From 70-18 sp041691815 (GTDB taxonomy: Bacteria; Pseudomonadota; Alphaproteobacteria; Acetobacterales; Acetobacteraceae): a DNA stretch of 7,938 nucleotides. Within the stretch, counting starts at the first letter, position 1, and every line of letters starts with the position of its first letter. Below are positions 6,410-7,938 of the stretch, piece by piece. The DNA lies in contig JBEPTZ010000168.1 in the NCBI GenBank assembly GCA_041691815.1, positions 1-7,938 of the forward strand. The letters are read 5' to 3'. A program made the position numbers and the translations under genes. Under the pieces are notes generated by a model. It saw only the letters and a program-made list of their open reading frames with translations, did no database searches and was not told where the DNA came from.

Positions 6410-7938
6410 GACCCCTGGCCCCATAGCCAGTCGCGGATCTCCGGCATATCCTCGCCGTGCCGGTCAATATAGTGCTTGTGGCGGACGAGACTGTCCTGCA
6501 TGAGCTGCTTCAGGTGGCTGCCCCTGGTACCGAGATTCGGCACTCGGTCGACCACGTCCATCACCAGGTGGAACCGGTCGATCTCGTTCTGCACCCGCAT
6601 GTCGAAGGCTGTCGTGATGGTGCCCTCCTCCTTGTAGCCACGGACGTGCAGGTTGCGGTTGGTGCGCCGATAGGTGAGGCGATGGACCAACCCCGCATAG
6701 CCATGGAAGGCGAAGATCACCGGCTTGTCGCGGGTGAATAGCTGGTCGTAATCGATCTCGCTCAGGCCGTGCGGATGCTCGTGCTCCGGCTGCAGTCGCA
6801 TCAGATCGACGATGTTGACCACGCGGATCCGCAGGTCCGGCAGATGCTGATACAGGATCGATACGGCAGCGATGCTCTCCAGCGTCGGCGTGTCGCCGCA
6901 GCTGGCCATCACCACGTCTGGCTCCGCATGCTGATCGTTGCTCGCCCAGCCCCAGATGCCAAGCCCTTGAGTGCAGTGGATGACGGCCTGCTCCATCGTC
7001 AACCATTGTGGCAAGGCGTGTTTTCCGGCGATCACCACGTTCACGTAATGCCGGCTGCGGAGGCAATGGTCGAACACCGACAACAGACAGTTCGCGTCGG
7101 CAGGCAGGTAGCAGCGGACGACATCGGCCTTCTTGTTCACGACATGATCGAGAAAACCAGGGTCCTGGTGCGTGAAGCCGTTGTGATCCTGCTGCCAGAC
7201 ATGCGAGGCAAGCAGATAGTTCAGCGAGGCGATGTCACGCCTCCAAGGCAGCTCAGATGTCACCTTCAGCCACTTGGCATGCTGGCTGAACATCGAATCG
7301 ACAATGCGGATGAAAGCCTCGTAGCTGTTAAACAGCCCGTGCCTTCCAGTGAGTAGATAGCCCTCGAGCCAGCCCTGGCACTGATGCTCGCTCAGCATCG
7401 AATCCAAGACCTGGCCTTGCGGTGCCAGGAACTCGTCGTGCTCGTTCTCGGCCGCATCCCATTGGCGATTGGTGACCTCGAACACGGCGCCCAGCAAGTT
7501 TGAAAGTGTTTCATCAGGGCCGAAGATGCGGAAGTTGCGGCGATCCTGGTTCAGTACCGCGACATCCCGCAGAAACTTGCCGAGCACCATGGTGTCCTGC
7601 GCCGTAACGGCGCCCGGCGAGGGCACACCGACCGCATGGGTGCGGAAATCCGGCATCCTCAGGTCACGCAGTAGCAGGCCACCGTTGGCGTGCGGGTTCG
7701 CGCCCATGCGCCGCATGCCTTCTGGGGCGAGAGCAGCCAGCTCGGCGATGAGGCGGCCGCGCTGGTCGAACAACTCCTCAGCCTTGTAGCTGCGCATCCA
7801 GCGTTCGAGATGGTCGACGTGGTCGGGATGCGCGGGGTCGACCAGGACCGGCACCTGATGGGCGCGGAACGTGCCCTCGATCTTTAGTGTCTGACTGAGA
7901 ATGGGTTGAGTGATTTCAGTGGGTTGTGATTCTATCGG
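6406..7938 (-). CDS. xfp: Phosphoketolase (xylulose-5-phosphate/fructose-6-phosphate), C-terminal about 510 residues; 5' end beyond window
   Basis: This thiamine-diphosphate enzyme splits xylulose-5-phosphate or fructose-6-phosphate with phosphate, giving acetyl-phosphate plus glyceraldehyde-3-phosphate or erythrose-4-phosphate in the cytosol. The frame is open to the right edge, where it reads EGTFRAHQVPVLVDP, a normal internal family sequence, so the start lies outside. Family proteins are about 790-825 residues, so roughly 280 N-terminal residues are missing. Signature blocks in order are GANPHANGG, FGPDETLSNLLGAVFEVTNRQW (about 7465-7524), GYLLTGRHGLFNSYEAF, and QQDHNGFTHQDPGFLDHV with the two histidines (7156-7191 spans QDHNGFTHQDPG; they match His548/His553 of the bifidobacterial enzyme as I recall it). 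VVIAGKH has the phosphate-site lysine, and the C-terminal domain includes IWGWASND and GYKEEGTITTAFDMRV. No damage is visible. The stop overlaps the aldolase ATG. An acetate kinase or phosphotransacetylase gene often accompanies xfp but is not in this window. Confidence 0.97.
   Translation of the reverse strand, partial: PIESQPTEITQPILSQTLKIEGTFRAHQVPVLVDPAHPDHVDHLERWMRSYKAEELFDQRGRLIAELAALAPEGMRRMGANPHANGGLLLRDLRMPDFRTHAVGVPSPGAVTAQDTMVLGKFLRDVAVLNQDRRNFRIFGPDETLSNLLGAVFEVTNRQWDAAENEHDEFLAPQGQVLDSMLSEHQCQGWLEGYLLTGRHGLFNSYEAFIRIVDSMFSQHAKWLKVTSELPWRRDIASLNYLLASHVWQQDHNGFTHQDPGFLDHVVNKKADVVRCYLPADANCLLSVFDHCLRSRHYVNVVIAGKHALPQWLTMEQAVIHCTQGLGIWGWASNDQHAEPDVVMASCGDTPTLESIAAVSILYQHLPDLRIRVVNIVDLMRLQPEHEHPHGLSEIDYDQLFTRDKPVIFAFHGYAGLVHRLTYRRTNRNLHVRGYKEEGTITTAFDMRVQNEIDRFHLVMDVVDRVPNLGTRGSHLKQLMQDSLVRHKHYIDRHGEDMPEIRDWLWGQGS

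Overview
The window is GC-rich and compact, and all five genes I can support are read from the minus strand. GC content, gene families and style suggest an alphaproteobacterium, perhaps an Acetobacteraceae or Rhizobiales-like lineage, but nothing here fixes the genus. I see no tRNA, rRNA, CRISPR array, insertion sequence or other mobile element.

In transcription order (right to left), the window opens inside a phosphoketolase gene (xfp, 7938 to 6406, N-terminus beyond the right edge). It overlaps a class I fructose-bisphosphate aldolase gene (6409 to 5369) through an ATGA junction. Four bases later comes a histidine-phosphatase family gene (5364 to 4756). These three are so tightly packed that they are probably co-transcribed and translationally coupled. 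A 120-bp gap follows, then an unrecognised 74-residue ORF with a very good ribosome binding site (4635 to 4411). Eleven bases after it begins a large cyclic beta-1,2-glucan synthase gene (ndvB/chvB-like, GTG at 4399), which runs off the left edge.

The ndvB-like frame carries an in-frame amber codon (TAG, 2662 to 2660) in the middle of its glycosyltransferase module. The same frame then stays open, with intact family motifs, for 886 further codons to the window edge. The gene is therefore a fresh pseudogene, a sequencing error, a two-piece gene or a readthrough case. The glycosyltransferase and glycoamylase-like modules are visible; the C-terminal GH94 phosphorylase module expected in this family would lie beyond the left edge.

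The first three genes may form a carbon-rearrangement module. Phosphoketolase releases erythrose-4-phosphate and acetyl-phosphate. The aldolase can join erythrose-4-phosphate with dihydroxyacetone phosphate to give sedoheptulose-1,7-bisphosphate. The phosphatase has motifs like those I recall from yeast Shb17, a sedoheptulose-1,7-bisphosphatase. That assignment is inference, but it is the most interesting functional idea here, along with the interrupted glucan synthase.
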